Assembly: GCF_000719975.1 (NCBI RefSeq)
Contig: NZ_JOIJ01000030.1
Coordinates: 1-25,933, forward strand
DNA from: Prauserella rugosa
Lineage (GTDB): Bacteria; Actinomycetota; Actinomycetes; Mycobacteriales; Pseudonocardiaceae
Direction: 5' to 3'
Length of the DNA stretch: 25,933 nt
In this document: one piece after another, positions 7,183-15,063 of the stretch
How the letters are laid out: every line of letters begins with the position of its first letter
Position numbering within the stretch: position 1 is the stretch's first letter
Translations under genes and position numbers: made by a program
Notes under the pieces: model-generated
Told to the model about the DNA's origin: nothing
Seen by the model: the letters and a program-made list of their open reading frames with translations, nothing else
Database searches by the model: none

Positions 7183-8901
7183 ATGCCGCACCTGCGCATC
7201 GCACTGGCCCAGATCAACACGACCGTCGGCGACCTCTCGGGCAACGCCGACCGCGTCGTCGAACAGACCCGCGCCGCCGCCGAGTCGGGCGCCCACGTGG
7301 TCGTGTTCCCGGAGATGACGCTCACCGGGTACCCGGTCGAGGACCTGGCGCTGCGCGAGACGTTCGCCCGCGCGTCCCGGGAACAGGTCGACGTCGTGGC
7401 CCGCAGGCTCGCCGAGGCGGGCTGCGGTGAGGTCCTGACCTACATCGGCTACCTCGACCAGGACGAGGTCGGCCCGCGGAACGCGGCGGCCGCGCTGTGG
7501 AACGGCGAGGTCGTGGCCACCCAGTACAAGCACCACCTGCCGAACTACGGCGTGTTCGACGAGCGCCGCAACTTCAAGCCGGGTACCGAACTCGACGTGG
7601 TGCGCGTGCACGGGGTGGACGTCGGCATGGTGATCTGCGAGGACCTGTGGCAGGACGGCGGTCCCGTCGCCGCACTGGGGCAGGCGGGCGTCGACCTCGT
7701 CGTCGCGCCGAACGCCTCACCGTACGAGCGGGCCAAGGACGACGTCCGGTTGCCGCTGGTGGCCTCGCGGGCGCGGGAGGCGGGCGCTCCGGTGGTCTAC
7801 ACGAACTGGGTCGGCGGACAGGACGACCTCGTGTTCGACGGCGACTCGATGATCGTCGGCGCCGACGGCACACTGCTGGCCCGCGCACCACAGTTCACCG
7901 AGCACCTGCTGATCACCGACGTCGAGGTCGCGGCCGGTGGTTCCGCCGCCGAGGGCGAGTTCGCCGGTCTGACGGTGCGGCGCCGCGCCCTGAGCGACGC
8001 GCCGGCCGAGCCGGGCCCCTCGCTCGACGGCCCCGTGATCAGTGAGCCGCTCTCGGACGAGGCCGAGGTGTGGTCGGCACTCGTGGTCGGCCTGCGCGAC
8101 TACGTCGCCAAGAACGGCTTCGGCTCGGTCCTGCTCGGACTGTCCGGCGGCATCGACTCGGCGCTGGTGGCCGCGCTGGCGGTCGACGCGCTCGGGCCGG
8201 AGGCGGTGTACGGCGTCGCGATGCCGTCGGTGTACTCGTCCGAGCACTCCAAATCGGACGCCGCCGACCTCGCCGAGAGGTTGGGCTGCCATTTCCGGGT
8301 GGAACCGGTCGCCGACATGGTGAAGGTCTACGTGGATCAGCTCTCGCTGCACGGACTGGCGGAGGAAAACATCCAGGCCCGAGTGCGCGGCATGCTGTTG
8401 ATGGCCTTGTCCAATCTGGACGGGCACCTGGTGCTGGCGACCGGCAACAAGACCGAACTGGCCGTCGGGTACTCGACGATCTACGGCGACGCGGTCGGCG
8501 GTTTCGCCCCGATCAAGGACGTGTTCAAGACGCACGTGTGGGCACTGGCCCGGTGGCGCAACGCCGAGGCCACCAAACGCGGGGAGACGCCGCCGATCCC
8601 GGAGAACTCGATCTCCAAGCCCCCGTCGGCCGAACTGCGTCCCGGACAGGTCGACACCGACTCGCTGCCGGACTACGCACTGCTCGACGACATCCTCGAC
8701 GACTACATCGAGGGCGACCGCGGCTACGCAGACCTGTTGGCGGCCGGGTTCGACGCCGAGGTGATCGACAAGGTCGTGCGCATGGTCGACAGGGCCGAGT
8801 ACAAGCGCAGGCAGTACCCGCCGGGCACGAAGATCACGTTCAAGGCATTCGGCCGCGACCGGCGACTGCCCATGACGAACCTCTGGCGCGAGACCCACTG
8901 A
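7183..8901 (+). CDS. nadE: glutamine-dependent NAD+ synthetase
   Basis: Last step of NAD biosynthesis: amidation of deamido-NAD with ammonia channelled from glutamine, using ATP. The 572-residue cytosolic protein has two domains. The N-terminal nitrilase-like glutaminase (about 1-270) shows the triad Glu44 (VFPEMTLTGY), Lys116 (YKHHLPNYGVFDE) and Cys152 (VICEDLW). The C-terminal synthetase has the PP-loop LSGGIDSA (about 320-327), ATGNKTELAVGYSTIYGD and a basic KRRQYPPGTKIT tail motif. The length is that of the shorter glutamine-dependent class, unlike the roughly 680-residue mycobacterial enzyme. The ATG at 7183 starts the PHLRIALAQIN strand; in-frame sequence upstream belongs to the end of secA2 in another frame. 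A glutamine consumer close to glnA2 is suggestive but not evidence of co-regulation. Confidence 0.95.
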   Translation: MPHLRIALAQINTTVGDLSGNADRVVEQTRAAAESGAHVVVFPEMTLTGYPVEDLALRETFARASREQVDVVARRLAEAGCGEVLTYIGYLDQDEVGPRNAAAALWNGEVVATQYKHHLPNYGVFDERRNFKPGTELDVVRVHGVDVGMVICEDLWQDGGPVAALGQAGVDLVVAPNASPYERAKDDVRLPLVASRAREAGAPVVYTNWVGGQDDLVFDGDSMIVGADGTLLARAPQFTEHLLITDVEVAAGGSAAEGEFAGLTVRRRALSDAPAEPGPSLDGPVISEPLSDEAEVWSALVVGLRDYVAKNGFGSVLLGLSGGIDSALVAALAVDALGPEAVYGVAMPSVYSSEHSKSDAADLAERLGCHFRVEPVADMVKVYVDQLSLHGLAEENIQARVRGMLLMALSNLDGHLVLATGNKTELAVGYSTIYGDAVGGFAPIKDVFKTHVWALARWRNAEATKRGETPPIPENSISKPPSAELRPGQVDTDSLPDYALLDDILDDYIEGDRGYADLLAAGFDAEVIDKVVRMVDRAEYKRRQYPPGTKITFKAFGRDRRLPMTNLWRETH

Positions 8902-8954
8902 CCGATGACGGCCCGCGACGAGCCGCGCCGGGCGCCCGGCCGAAGGAGACGGCC

Positions 8955-9506
8955 GTGAGCCCGGACGGCCTCGCGGTCTTCCCGACCGCGGTCGGCCACT
9001 GCGGTATCGCCTGGCACGGCGAGTCTGATGTGATCGTGGGGTGCCAGCTGCCCGAGGGCGGCGTGGACGCCACGCTCGATCGGCTGCGCGACCGGTTGCC
9101 CGGCGCCCCGGTGCACGAACCGGCCGCGGCACCCGCGTTCGTCCGCACGGCGATCGAGGCGATCACCGCCTCTCTCGCCGGCGAGGATGTCGACCTGTCG
9201 ACGATTCGGCTCGACCTGTCCGGGGTTCCCGCCTTCGCCGCACGCGTCTACGCACTGGCCCGGGAGATCCCGCGGGGCACGACCGTGACCTACGGCGAAC
9301 TCGCCCTGCGTCTCGGCGAACCGGGTGCGGCGCGGGCGGTCGGCGGCGCGCTCGGGGCCAATCCGTTCGCGCCGATCGTGCCGTGTCACCGCATCGTGGC
9401 CGCGGGCGGCAAACCGGGCGGGTTCTCGGCCGCGGGCGGACTCGCCACGAAGGAACGCATCCTCGCGGCCGAAGGCGTCCACCTCACCGAGCCGACGCTC
9501 TTCTAG
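8955..9506 (+). CDS. ogt: methylated-DNA--protein-cysteine methyltransferase (Ogt-type)
   Basis: Direct reversal DNA repair: transfers an alkyl group from O6-alkylguanine to its own cysteine and is consumed in the process. The 183-residue protein has the hallmark PCHR motif with acceptor Cys144 (PIVPCHRIVAAGGKPGGFS), the helix-turn-helix start VYALAREIPRGTTVTYGELA, and RAVGGALGANP. The N-terminal domain is short, as in Ogt rather than Ada. The GTG at 8955 follows AAGGAG by six bases, which fixes the start; 53 bases separate it from nadE, so co-transcription is likely. Confidence 0.92.
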   Translation: MSPDGLAVFPTAVGHCGIAWHGESDVIVGCQLPEGGVDATLDRLRDRLPGAPVHEPAAAPAFVRTAIEAITASLAGEDVDLSTIRLDLSGVPAFAARVYALAREIPRGTTVTYGELALRLGEPGAARAVGGALGANPFAPIVPCHRIVAAGGKPGGFSAAGGLATKERILAAEGVHLTEPTLF

Positions 9507-9510
9507 ACGG

Positions 9511-9522
9511 CACCGCGGTGCT
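9511..9522. terminator. short palindrome between convergent ogt and DUF998 gene
   Basis: GCACCGCGGTGC is a perfect palindrome four bases after the ogt stop and before the stop of the opposing gene. It could form a short bidirectional terminator stem. There is no T-tract and the stem is short, so support is weak. Confidence 0.3.
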
Positions 9523-9547
9523 CGCACCTGACGCTCGGGCCGATGGT

Positions 9548-10213
9548 CTACCCCACGCGTGCCGTCCGTGCGAGGTACACCGCGCCCGCGCCCAGCACGA
9601 TGCTCGCACCGACCATCTGGGCGCGGGAGGCGAGACCGGCGAAGATGCCCGGCCCGAGCAACCCGTCGAGCACCAGCACGATCCAGGACAGCGTCCCAAC
9701 GACGATGCCGGTCATCGGCGCGACCGTCCATCGGCCGTACCACCACAGCAACAGCCCGATGGGCCCGGCCGCGCACAGCAGGCTGACGAGCATCGAGGCC
9801 GCGAAGTTGATGTAACCGCCCGGCGTCAGCGCCGGATCCGGCGTGCACACTCCCGATCCGTCGTGCACGCATTCGATGGGGAACGCACCCCGCAGCACGT
9901 AGGCCACGCCGAGTAAGCCCACCATGAGAATGGTCAGCCGGGCACGGCGTTGCACCGGCGCGAGACGCAGCATCGGCGGCACGGACAGCACGAACGCCAC
10001 CCCCGACGCGACCTCCATCGTGCGAAACACGACTGCGTAGGGTTCACCCGGCGCCGCGAGGCCGGAGATCACGGTGTGCAATGGCGACACGTGGGTGGTC
10101 AGCACGAGTTCCGCCAGCCAGCCGAGTTGGCCGACGATCCCGATGACCAGCAGGGAAACCCCCGCTCTGCGCACCACGACGAGCGTCGAGGGACCGCGGA
10201 GCTCCGGCAGCAT
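9548..10213 (-). CDS. DUF998 family integral membrane protein
   Basis: A 221-residue protein with about six hydrophobic segments, including GVSLLVIGIVGQLGWLAELV near the start, then VASGVAFVLSVPPML, LTILMVGLLGVAYVL, ASMLVSLLCAAGPIGLLLWW, MTGIVVGTLSWIVLVL and SIVLGAGAVYLA. The segment HTVISGLAAPGEPYAVVFRT between the first two helices is the conserved signature of DUF998 proteins, whose function is unknown. Two cysteines lie in the loop ECVHDGSGVC, possibly a disulfide outside the membrane. It converges with ogt and is divergent from panB. The ATG at 10213 has no ribosome binding site but follows a TAGGTA box by seven bases. Confidence 0.8.
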   Translation of the reverse strand: MLPELRGPSTLVVVRRAGVSLLVIGIVGQLGWLAELVLTTHVSPLHTVISGLAAPGEPYAVVFRTMEVASGVAFVLSVPPMLRLAPVQRRARLTILMVGLLGVAYVLRGAFPIECVHDGSGVCTPDPALTPGGYINFAASMLVSLLCAAGPIGLLLWWYGRWTVAPMTGIVVGTLSWIVLVLDGLLGPGIFAGLASRAQMVGASIVLGAGAVYLARTARVG

Positions 10214-10220
10214 AGCGAAC

Positions 10221-10226
10221 TACCTA
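10221..10226 (-). promoter_or_regulatory. DUF998 gene -10 box (leaderless candidate)
   Basis: TAGGTA on the minus strand ends seven bases before the ATG. It overlaps the left arm of an 8-bp inverted repeat (ATCACGCT at 10226-10233, AGCGTGAT at 10270-10277), which could be an operator shared with panB. Confidence 0.38.
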
Positions 10227-10420
10227 TCACGCTATCGGCCGAACCGAAACCCGAAATGGTGTCGCACACAGCGTGATCATGCGATTACACGTGTCGAACG
10301 GCCTGTGAAGCTGCTCGCACCGGCTTCCTGGCGTGTCCCGCGCCCTGCCACGCTCGAGGCGTAACGATCCACGACCCGGGGACCCGTGACGGGCCTCGAG
10401 GGAAGGACGGTTCGACAGCG

Positions 10421-11326
10421 ATGTCCGATTCAGCAGCAGTGCACTCTGCCGCGTCTTCTCCAGCGTCTTCTGCCCCGCCCGCTGCGGCGGAGACGGCCGC
10501 ACCGTACGGCTCCGGCACGGCGCCCACCCGCAAGAAGGTCCGTATCCCGCACCTGCGCGCGATGAAGGAACGCGGCGAGCCGTGGCCCATGCTCACGGCC
10601 TACGACATGTACACGGCGCAGCTGTTCGACGAGGCGGGCATTCCCGTGCTGCTCGTCGGCGACTCGGCCGCCAACAACGTGTTCGGTTACGACACGTCCC
10701 TGCCGGTGACGGTCGACGAGCTCATGCCACTGGTGCGCGCGGTGACCGGTGCGGCGACGCACGCGCTCGTCGTCGCCGACCTGCCGTTCGGCTCGTACCA
10801 GGTCTCGGTGGAGCAGGCCGTCGAGACGGCGGTGCGGTTCATGAAGGAGGGACGCGCACACGCGGTCAAACTCGAGGGCGGCAGGCGGTTCGCAGCCCAC
10901 GTGGAAGCCATCACCGCGGCCGGCGTTCCCGTGATGGGCCACATCGGATTCACCCCCCAGTCCGAACACAACCTCGGTGGATACCGGGTGCAGGGACGCG
11001 GGGACGCCGGGGTCGCCCTGCTCGAGGATGCGCTGGCACTCCAGGAGGCAGGCGCGTTCGCGGTCGTCATGGAGATGGTGCCCGGCGAGGCGGCCAAGCT
11101 CGTCACGGGGAAACTGGCCGTCCCCACGGTCGGCATCGGTGCGGGACCGCACTGCGACGCCCAGGTGCTCGTGTGGCAGGACATGGCCGGCCTGCGCCAG
11201 GGCGGCGCGCCCCGGTTCGTCAAACGCTACGGCGACGTCGCGGGCGAGCTGACCAGGGCGGCACAGGCGTTCGCCGAGGAGGTCCGCGGGGGCCGGTTCC
11301 CCGCCGCCGAGCACACCTTCGACTAG
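10421..11326 (+). CDS. panB: 3-methyl-2-oxobutanoate hydroxymethyltransferase
   Basis: First committed step to pantothenate and coenzyme A: transfer of a hydroxymethyl group from methylene-tetrahydrofolate to ketoisovalerate, giving ketopantoate. The 301-residue protein shows the family's (beta/alpha)8 landmarks: [34 protein letters not shown] (metal-binding Asp), [26 protein letters not shown] and [20 protein letters not shown]. About 40 N-terminal Ala/Ser/Pro-rich residues precede the core and make it longer than most PanB proteins. GGAAGGA at 10401-10407 lies 13 bases before the ATG, a rather long spacing. In mycobacteria panB adjoins the Hip1 gene; here four genes separate them. Confidence 0.95.
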   Translation: MSDSAAVHSAASSPASSAPPAAAETAAPYGSGTAPTRKKVRIPHLRAMKERGEPWPMLTAYDMYTAQLFDEAGIPVLLVGDSAANNVFGYDTSLPVTVDELMPLVRAVTGAATHALVVADLPFGSYQVSVEQAVETAVRFMKEGRAHAVKLEGGRRFAAHVEAITAAGVPVMGHIGFTPQSEHNLGGYRVQGRGDAGVALLEDALALQEAGAFAVVMEMVPGEAAKLVTGKLAVPTVGIGAGPHCDAQVLVWQDMAGLRQGGAPRFVKRYGDVAGELTRAAQAFAEEVRGGRFPAAEHTFD

Positions 11327-11341
11327 GTCGTGGCTGATAAT

Positions 11342-11455
11342 CCTCCGCCGTCGCGAGCGGGGGTCAGCGTGGCCCCCTCGCAAGGCGGAGGGAAGCCCTC
11401 GTACCGGGTCGTACTCGGGCTTTCCGACAACGCAGCGAGGGGCCGCGCTGGCCCC
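11342..11455. terminator. three consecutive hairpins between convergent genes
   Basis: First, a nested stem: CCTCCGCC (11342-11349) with GGCGGAGG (11384-11391), enclosing GCGAG-C-GGGGG (11353-11363) with CCCCC-TCGC (11373-11381). Second, AAGCCC (11393-11398) with GGGCTT (11417-11422), extended inside by GTAC pairing and followed by one more T. Third, GGGGCC (11439-11444) with GGCCCC (11450-11455). They fill the 150 bases between panB and the opposing BtuF-like gene, so a bidirectional terminator is the plain reading. Three stems are more than needed. Confidence 0.65.
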
Positions 11456-11476
11456 GCGCAGCAGGCGACGGGATTG

Positions 11477-12274
11477 TCAGACGCGACCCAGGTCGTGTCT
11501 GACGGGCAGCACCTTCGACAGTTCGCGGTGAGCGTCCACGAGGGACGGTCCGTACCAGGTCAGGTAGCGACCGGACACCAGCACGTAGCGCGGCGCCGGG
11601 AAGAACTGCGGGCCGTCGTCGTCGGTGAACTCGTACGGTTCGTCGGGCAGCACGAGCAGGTCCGCCGTTCCGTCGGTGAACAGTGCCCTGAGCTCGTCGA
11701 TCGGCGGCCGGGGATACCGGTCCTCGTGGTCGGCGTACACCACGGCGACGCCGAGCCGCCGCAGGACGTCGCCGCCGAAGGTGTCCCTGCCGAGCACGAC
11801 CCACGGCTTGCGCCACACCGGCACCACGGCATGGGCCCGCGGCGCGGGCGGCTCATCCGTCCATCGGGCCTCGGCGTCGGTCAGCCATGCCGGGGCGTCC
11901 ACTTCGAACGGTCCGGTCAACAGCGAACGCAGTGACGCCAACGCATCGGGCACCGTCGCGGGCGCGGCCATGACCCATACCGGCACGCCTTCTCCGCGCA
12001 GCCTGCGCACGTCCTCTGGCCTGTTCTCCTCCGAGTTGGCGAGCACCAGATCCGGGCGCAGTTCGAGCACGGCGTCGACGTTCGGATACTTCGACCCGCC
12101 GACCCGCACGGCGTCGAGCTCGGGCGGATGCGTGCAGTAGTCGGTGGCGCCCGCGATCACCCCGGACGCGGTGTGTTCGACGGCCTCGGTCAACGCCGGG
12201 ACCAAGGACACCACTCGGCGCGGTGATCCGGACAGGGCGACCTCTTCGCCGAGGTCATCGGTATACGTCGGCAT
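11477..12274 (-). CDS. BtuF-like helical-backbone metal receptor, without export signal
   Basis: A 265-residue protein of the periplasmic-binding-protein fold used by cobalamin and iron-siderophore receptors: VVSLVPALTEAVEHT near the start, VGGSKYPNVDAVLELRPDLVLANSEEN in the first lobe, the long central helix DALASLRSLLTG, and a second lobe from WRKPWVVLGRDTFGGDVLRRLG. Starting at the ATG at 12274 there is no signal peptide or lipobox, and residues upstream in frame do not form one, so the protein is probably cytosolic or depends on a partner. No permease or ABC ATPase lies next to it. Its divergent neighbour is a CooC/MinD-like ATPase. Ligand unknown; cobalamin, heme or an iron complex are all possible. 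Confidence 0.75.
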   Translation of the reverse strand: MPTYTDDLGEEVALSGSPRRVVSLVPALTEAVEHTASGVIAGATDYCTHPPELDAVRVGGSKYPNVDAVLELRPDLVLANSEENRPEDVRRLRGEGVPVWVMAAPATVPDALASLRSLLTGPFEVDAPAWLTDAEARWTDEPPAPRAHAVVPVWRKPWVVLGRDTFGGDVLRRLGVAVVYADHEDRYPRPPIDELRALFTDGTADLLVLPDEPYEFTDDDGPQFFPAPRYVLVSGRYLTWYGPSLVDAHRELSKVLPVRHDLGRV

Positions 12275-12280
12275 CCGCCC

Positions 12281-12286
12281 ATGGTC
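12281..12286 (-). promoter_or_regulatory. BtuF-like gene -10 box (leaderless candidate)
   Basis: GACCAT lies six bases before the ATG in GTGCGCGACCATGGGCGG, almost identical to the string before nadE (GTGCGCGACAATGGCCGT). Confidence 0.45.
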
Positions 12287-12334
12287 GCGCACCCCGACCC
12301 GATCGGGTAACCGCGCGCCTCGGTACGGTTCCCC

Positions 12335-12359
12335 CATAATAATGAAAACCACTTCCAAG
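12335..12359 (+). promoter_or_regulatory. promoter and possible operator of the CooC/MinD-like gene
   Basis: CATAAT (12335-12340) is a good -10 box in an unusually A-rich patch. It is followed by the imperfect inverted repeat TGAAAACCACTTCCA, which would overlap the transcription start. The repeat is loosely similar to the TGAAAATCATTTTCA type of Fur/Zur-family boxes, but with several mismatches; the regulator is not identifiable. Confidence 0.35.
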
Positions 12360-12370
12360 AGGGGTCAGCC

Positions 12371-13315
12371 ATGAAGGTCGCCTTCGTCGGCAAGGGTGGC
12401 AGCGGCAAGACGACGTTGAGCGGTCTGTTCACGTCGTACCTGGCCGGTTCGGGCGCACCCGTACTCGCCATCGACGCGGACATCAACCAGCACCTGGCCG
12501 TCGCTCTCGGCGCCACCCCCGAGGACGCGGAGTCGTTGCCGACACTCGGGGACAACCTGCCACTGATCAAGGACTACCTGCGCGGGGACAACCCCCGCAT
12601 CCCCAGCGCCGAGGCGATGATCAAGACCACGCCTCCCGGACGCGGCTCCCGGCTCATGTCGCCGAGGGAGGACAACCCGATCACCGACGCGTGCGTGCGC
12701 GAGGTCGGCGGCGCCCGCGTCGCCGTGACGGGGCGGTTCAGCGACGACGACCTCGGCGTCGCGTGCTACCACTCGAAGACCGGGGCCGCCGAGCTGCTGC
12801 TCAACCACCTCGTGGACGAGACCGGCGAATACGTCGTCGTCGACATGACCGCGGGGGCGGACGCGTTCGCCTCGGGACTGTTCACCCGGTTCGACGTCAC
12901 GTTTTTGGTGTGCGAGCCGACGATGCGCAGTGTGGGTGTGTACCGCCAGTACACCGACTACGCGCGCGACTTCGACGTACGCCTCGCCGTGGTGGGCAAC
13001 AAGGTCGCCGACGACGAGGACGTCGAGTTCCTGCGCGAGGAGATCGGCGACGACCTGCTAGGCTGGATGTCGACATCGCGACACGTCCGCGCCGCCGAGC
13101 GGGGCAGGCACCGCCCGATCGGCGATCTGGAACCGGACAACCTCGCCACGCTCGCGACGATGAAGTCCACTGTGGATGCCGTGGAGCGGGATTGGTCGGC
13201 GTACCAGGCGCAGGCGGTCGAGCTGCATCTGCGCAACGCCAACGCGTGGGCCGGTTCCGAACTGGCCGCACAGGTGGACCCGGACTTCGTGCCCGGACCG
13301 CCCGCACGCGTCTAG
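12371..13315 (+). CDS. CooC/MinD-type P-loop ATPase
   Basis: A 314-residue cytosolic SIMIBI-class ATPase. The deviant Walker A KGGSGKTT (residues 8-15) has the signature lysine. Other motifs are VLAIDADINQHL (switch I region), YVVVDMTAGADAFASGL (Walker B/switch II) and VVGNKV (base-binding N-K). The arrangement is closest to CooC-like proteins, which help insert nickel or other metals into enzymes, rather than to ParA partition ATPases. The CxC zinc site of CooC is not seen. RBS AGAGGGG (12358-12364) lies six bases before the ATG. The divergent neighbour is a metal-receptor-fold protein, which fits a metal or cofactor role. No target enzyme is visible nearby. Confidence 0.8.
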   Translation: MKVAFVGKGGSGKTTLSGLFTSYLAGSGAPVLAIDADINQHLAVALGATPEDAESLPTLGDNLPLIKDYLRGDNPRIPSAEAMIKTTPPGRGSRLMSPREDNPITDACVREVGGARVAVTGRFSDDDLGVACYHSKTGAAELLLNHLVDETGEYVVVDMTAGADAFASGLFTRFDVTFLVCEPTMRSVGVYRQYTDYARDFDVRLAVVGNKVADDEDVEFLREEIGDDLLGWMSTSRHVRAAERGRHRPIGDLEPDNLATLATMKSTVDAVERDWSAYQAQAVELHLRNANAWAGSELAAQVDPDFVPGPPARV

Positions 13316-13325
13316 GGACGCACCA

Positions 13326-13369
13326 GCGGGTGTGCGGCCGCGAGTGACGACTCCCGGCCGCACACCCGC
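13326..13369. terminator. perfect 15-bp inverted repeat, bidirectional terminator
   Basis: GCGGGTGTGCGGCCG (13326-13340) pairs perfectly with CGGCCGCACACCCGC (13355-13369) around a 14-base loop. It lies between the stop of the plus-strand ATPase and the stop of the minus-strand secretion operon, so it can end both transcripts. Confidence 0.85.
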
Positions 13370-13375
13370 GGATCC

Positions 13376-13615
13376 TCAGTCCCGGTCCTGCGCGTCTCGC
13401 CGCTCGGCCGTGTCGTCGTTCCATTCGGCGTCGGCGGCGTCGGCCTCCTCGGTGCGGGACCGCGCGATCTCGAGGGCCTGCCGGGCCGTCGCCTCGTCCG
13501 GGTACGGCCCGAGCAGGTCGATCGACCGCGACACCTCGCCGTGCTCCACCTCGCCGGTGCGGGTGTTGTACCACCAGCCCGACGGCGGGTTGGCGTCCTT
13601 GTTGCGCTTACGCAT
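13376..13615 (-). CDS. small WWY..GPY protein, last gene of the secretion-like operon
   Basis: A 79-residue hydrophilic protein. SGWWYNTRTGEVEHG followed by DLLGPYPDEATARQALE resembles short actinobacterial proteins often annotated as SPOR-like, with an aromatic strand, a GPY turn and an amphipathic helix. The C-terminal third is acidic (EEADAADAEW). It has no signal peptide or membrane helix. It begins 24 bases after the preceding gene and ends just before the terminator. Its role is unknown; conserved placement in other genomes would have to be checked. Confidence 0.7.
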   Translation of the reverse strand: MRKRNKDANPPSGWWYNTRTGEVEHGEVSRSIDLLGPYPDEATARQALEIARSRTEEADAADAEWNDDTAERRDAQDRD

Positions 13616-13639
13616 ACCCCGAGCGTGCCACGCGGTGCG

Positions 13640-15046
13640 TCACCGGCGGAAGCGGTACGGGATCTCCGTGGGCTCCTCACCCGTCGGCCCGAACGAGACC
13701 TCACCTTCCGTGCCCTCGATGGCTTCGGGGGTTTCGGTGGCTCCAGTGGGTCCGGTGGGTCCGGTTTCTCCGGTGATTCCGGGGTCGTCGTGCCCGTCAC
13801 CGTCGGGTGTCCCGCCCGTTCGCACCGGGTTCTCGGCCAGCGGGTTCTCGCCCGGGGCGCCGGCGTATTCGGACCGGGCGGCGTCGGTATCGGCACCGGT
13901 GTCGGCGGGCATCTCGTCGAACCAGTCCCGTTCTGCCCGAGCCGCTCGGCTGTCCGCGGTCTCCGTCGGGTTCGCGTCTGCAGGTGCAGGCACAGCCGGT
14001 CCCGTCGACTGCCCCGGGGGCACCGCCGGCACCTGACCCGCTGAGGGCTGGGCCGCTGGGGCCTGCGCCGTGGTTGGCTGTGTCGTGGTTGGCTGCGCCG
14101 TGGTTGGCTGTGTCGTGGTTGGCTGTGCAGCCGAGGGGGACTGGCCCGCCGCGGGCTGCGCTGGTGCGGACGGTGCCGCGGGAGTTCCGGGTGCCGGCGT
14201 CCCGGAGGCAGGTGTTGCCGGTGCGGGCGGGGGCGGCACGGCAGGCATCGAACCGGACGACGTCGGGGTGGCGGGCCCCGGCTGTGCGGGACCCACCGGT
14301 GGCTGTGCGGCCGGAGCCTGTCCGGTCTCCGGCTGACCCGGCTGTCCGGAACCGACCTGCCCCGGGGCAGCGTGCGCAGGCCCGGTCTGCGCAGGTCCTG
14401 CCTGTGCCGGTGTCGCCGATGCCGGTGCGGCGGGCGTCGACTGGCCGGCCGGCGTCGCCGCGGCACCGGGGCGGGAGAACCCGGTCGGCGGGGTCCGCCA
14501 GACCGGCTGCGGGCCGATGTTCATCGGCGCCGCCCTGCCCTGTTCGGGCACGGAGGGCCGTTCCTGCCTGCGGGAGTTGCGCACCACCGGGTCCAGGCAC
14601 GACACGAGCACCGTGACCGAGTCGGGATCCTCGACCTTCCGGCCGCTGCGCTCGCGGTAGACCATCTCCCCGTCGGCGTCGATCTCCACGAGGTAGCCGA
14701 CCTCGGCCAGCTGTTCCTCGTCGAGGTCCACGAGTCGTTCCGGGCGGGACGGCACGACCCGGTAGGAGGGCCAGTCCAGGCGGGCGTGCCCGTTGTGGAA
14801 CTGCGACAGCAGGCCGACGAGCTGCTGCTGCCACGGCAACGGCATGTCCTCGACGAGCGCCCGCGGCAGTACGACGTAGCCGTCGGTCACGCCGGGATGG
14901 TCGCGCTGCAGATAGTCGGCCAACGGCGTGCTCGACGCGGGCGGCGCACTGCGCGGTGCCGGCGGGCGCGCCTGCATCGCGAACGGGTCGACCTGCGTTC
15001 CCGCGCGGCCACCACCCTTGCCGCGTTTGCCCCACTTCTTCGCCAC
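13640..15046 (-). CDS. Pro/Ala/Gln-rich protein with a folded N-terminal domain
   Basis: I do not recognise a named family. The 468-residue protein starts at a GTG with GGGAGGG five bases upstream. Residues 1-20 are basic (KKWGKRGKGGG). A probably folded domain follows (about 35-180), with WQQQLVGLLSQFHNGHARLDWPSYRVVP, an LVDLDEEQLAEVGYLVEIDADGEMVYRE strand-rich part and SVTVLVSCLDPVV. A long Pro/Ala/Gln/Thr-rich linker follows, containing four near-identical 15-bp coding repeats (14069-14128). Next come an ERDWFDEMPADTG segment and a short collagen-like run GITGETGPTGPTGAT, and the protein ends TEIPYRFRR. It has no membrane helix or signal peptide. Within the operon it may be a cytosolic accessory or substrate-handling protein. 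Confidence 0.75.
   Translation of the reverse strand: MAKKWGKRGKGGGRAGTQVDPFAMQARPPAPRSAPPASSTPLADYLQRDHPGVTDGYVVLPRALVEDMPLPWQQQLVGLLSQFHNGHARLDWPSYRVVPSRPERLVDLDEEQLAEVGYLVEIDADGEMVYRERSGRKVEDPDSVTVLVSCLDPVVRNSRRQERPSVPEQGRAAPMNIGPQPVWRTPPTGFSRPGAAATPAGQSTPAAPASATPAQAGPAQTGPAHAAPGQVGSGQPGQPETGQAPAAQPPVGPAQPGPATPTSSGSMPAVPPPPAPATPASGTPAPGTPAAPSAPAQPAAGQSPSAAQPTTTQPTTAQPTTTQPTTAQAPAAQPSAGQVPAVPPGQSTGPAVPAPADANPTETADSRAARAERDWFDEMPADTGADTDAARSEYAGAPGENPLAENPVRTGGTPDGDGHDDPGITGETGPTGPTGATETPEAIEGTEGEVSFGPTGEEPTEIPYRFRR
14069..14128. repeat. four 15-bp tandem repeats inside a gene
   Basis: CGTGGTTGGCTGTGT, CGTGGTTGGCTGCGC, CGTGGTTGGCTGTGT and CGTGGTTGGCTGTGC follow one another without gaps. On the coding (minus) strand they encode a TTQPT/TAQPT pentapeptide repeat. 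Unit length is a multiple of three, so copy number can vary without breaking the frame. Confidence 0.9.
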
Positions 15047-15063
15047 GTTCGCCCTCCCTGCAC

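Noticed and set aside
4433..7204. A 923-codon minus-strand open frame opposite secA2
   Set aside because: Shadow frame; secA2 on the plus strand has all expected ATPase motifs.
14069..14128. CRISPR-like array
   Set aside because: Units are contiguous 15-mers without spacers and lie in frame within a gene.
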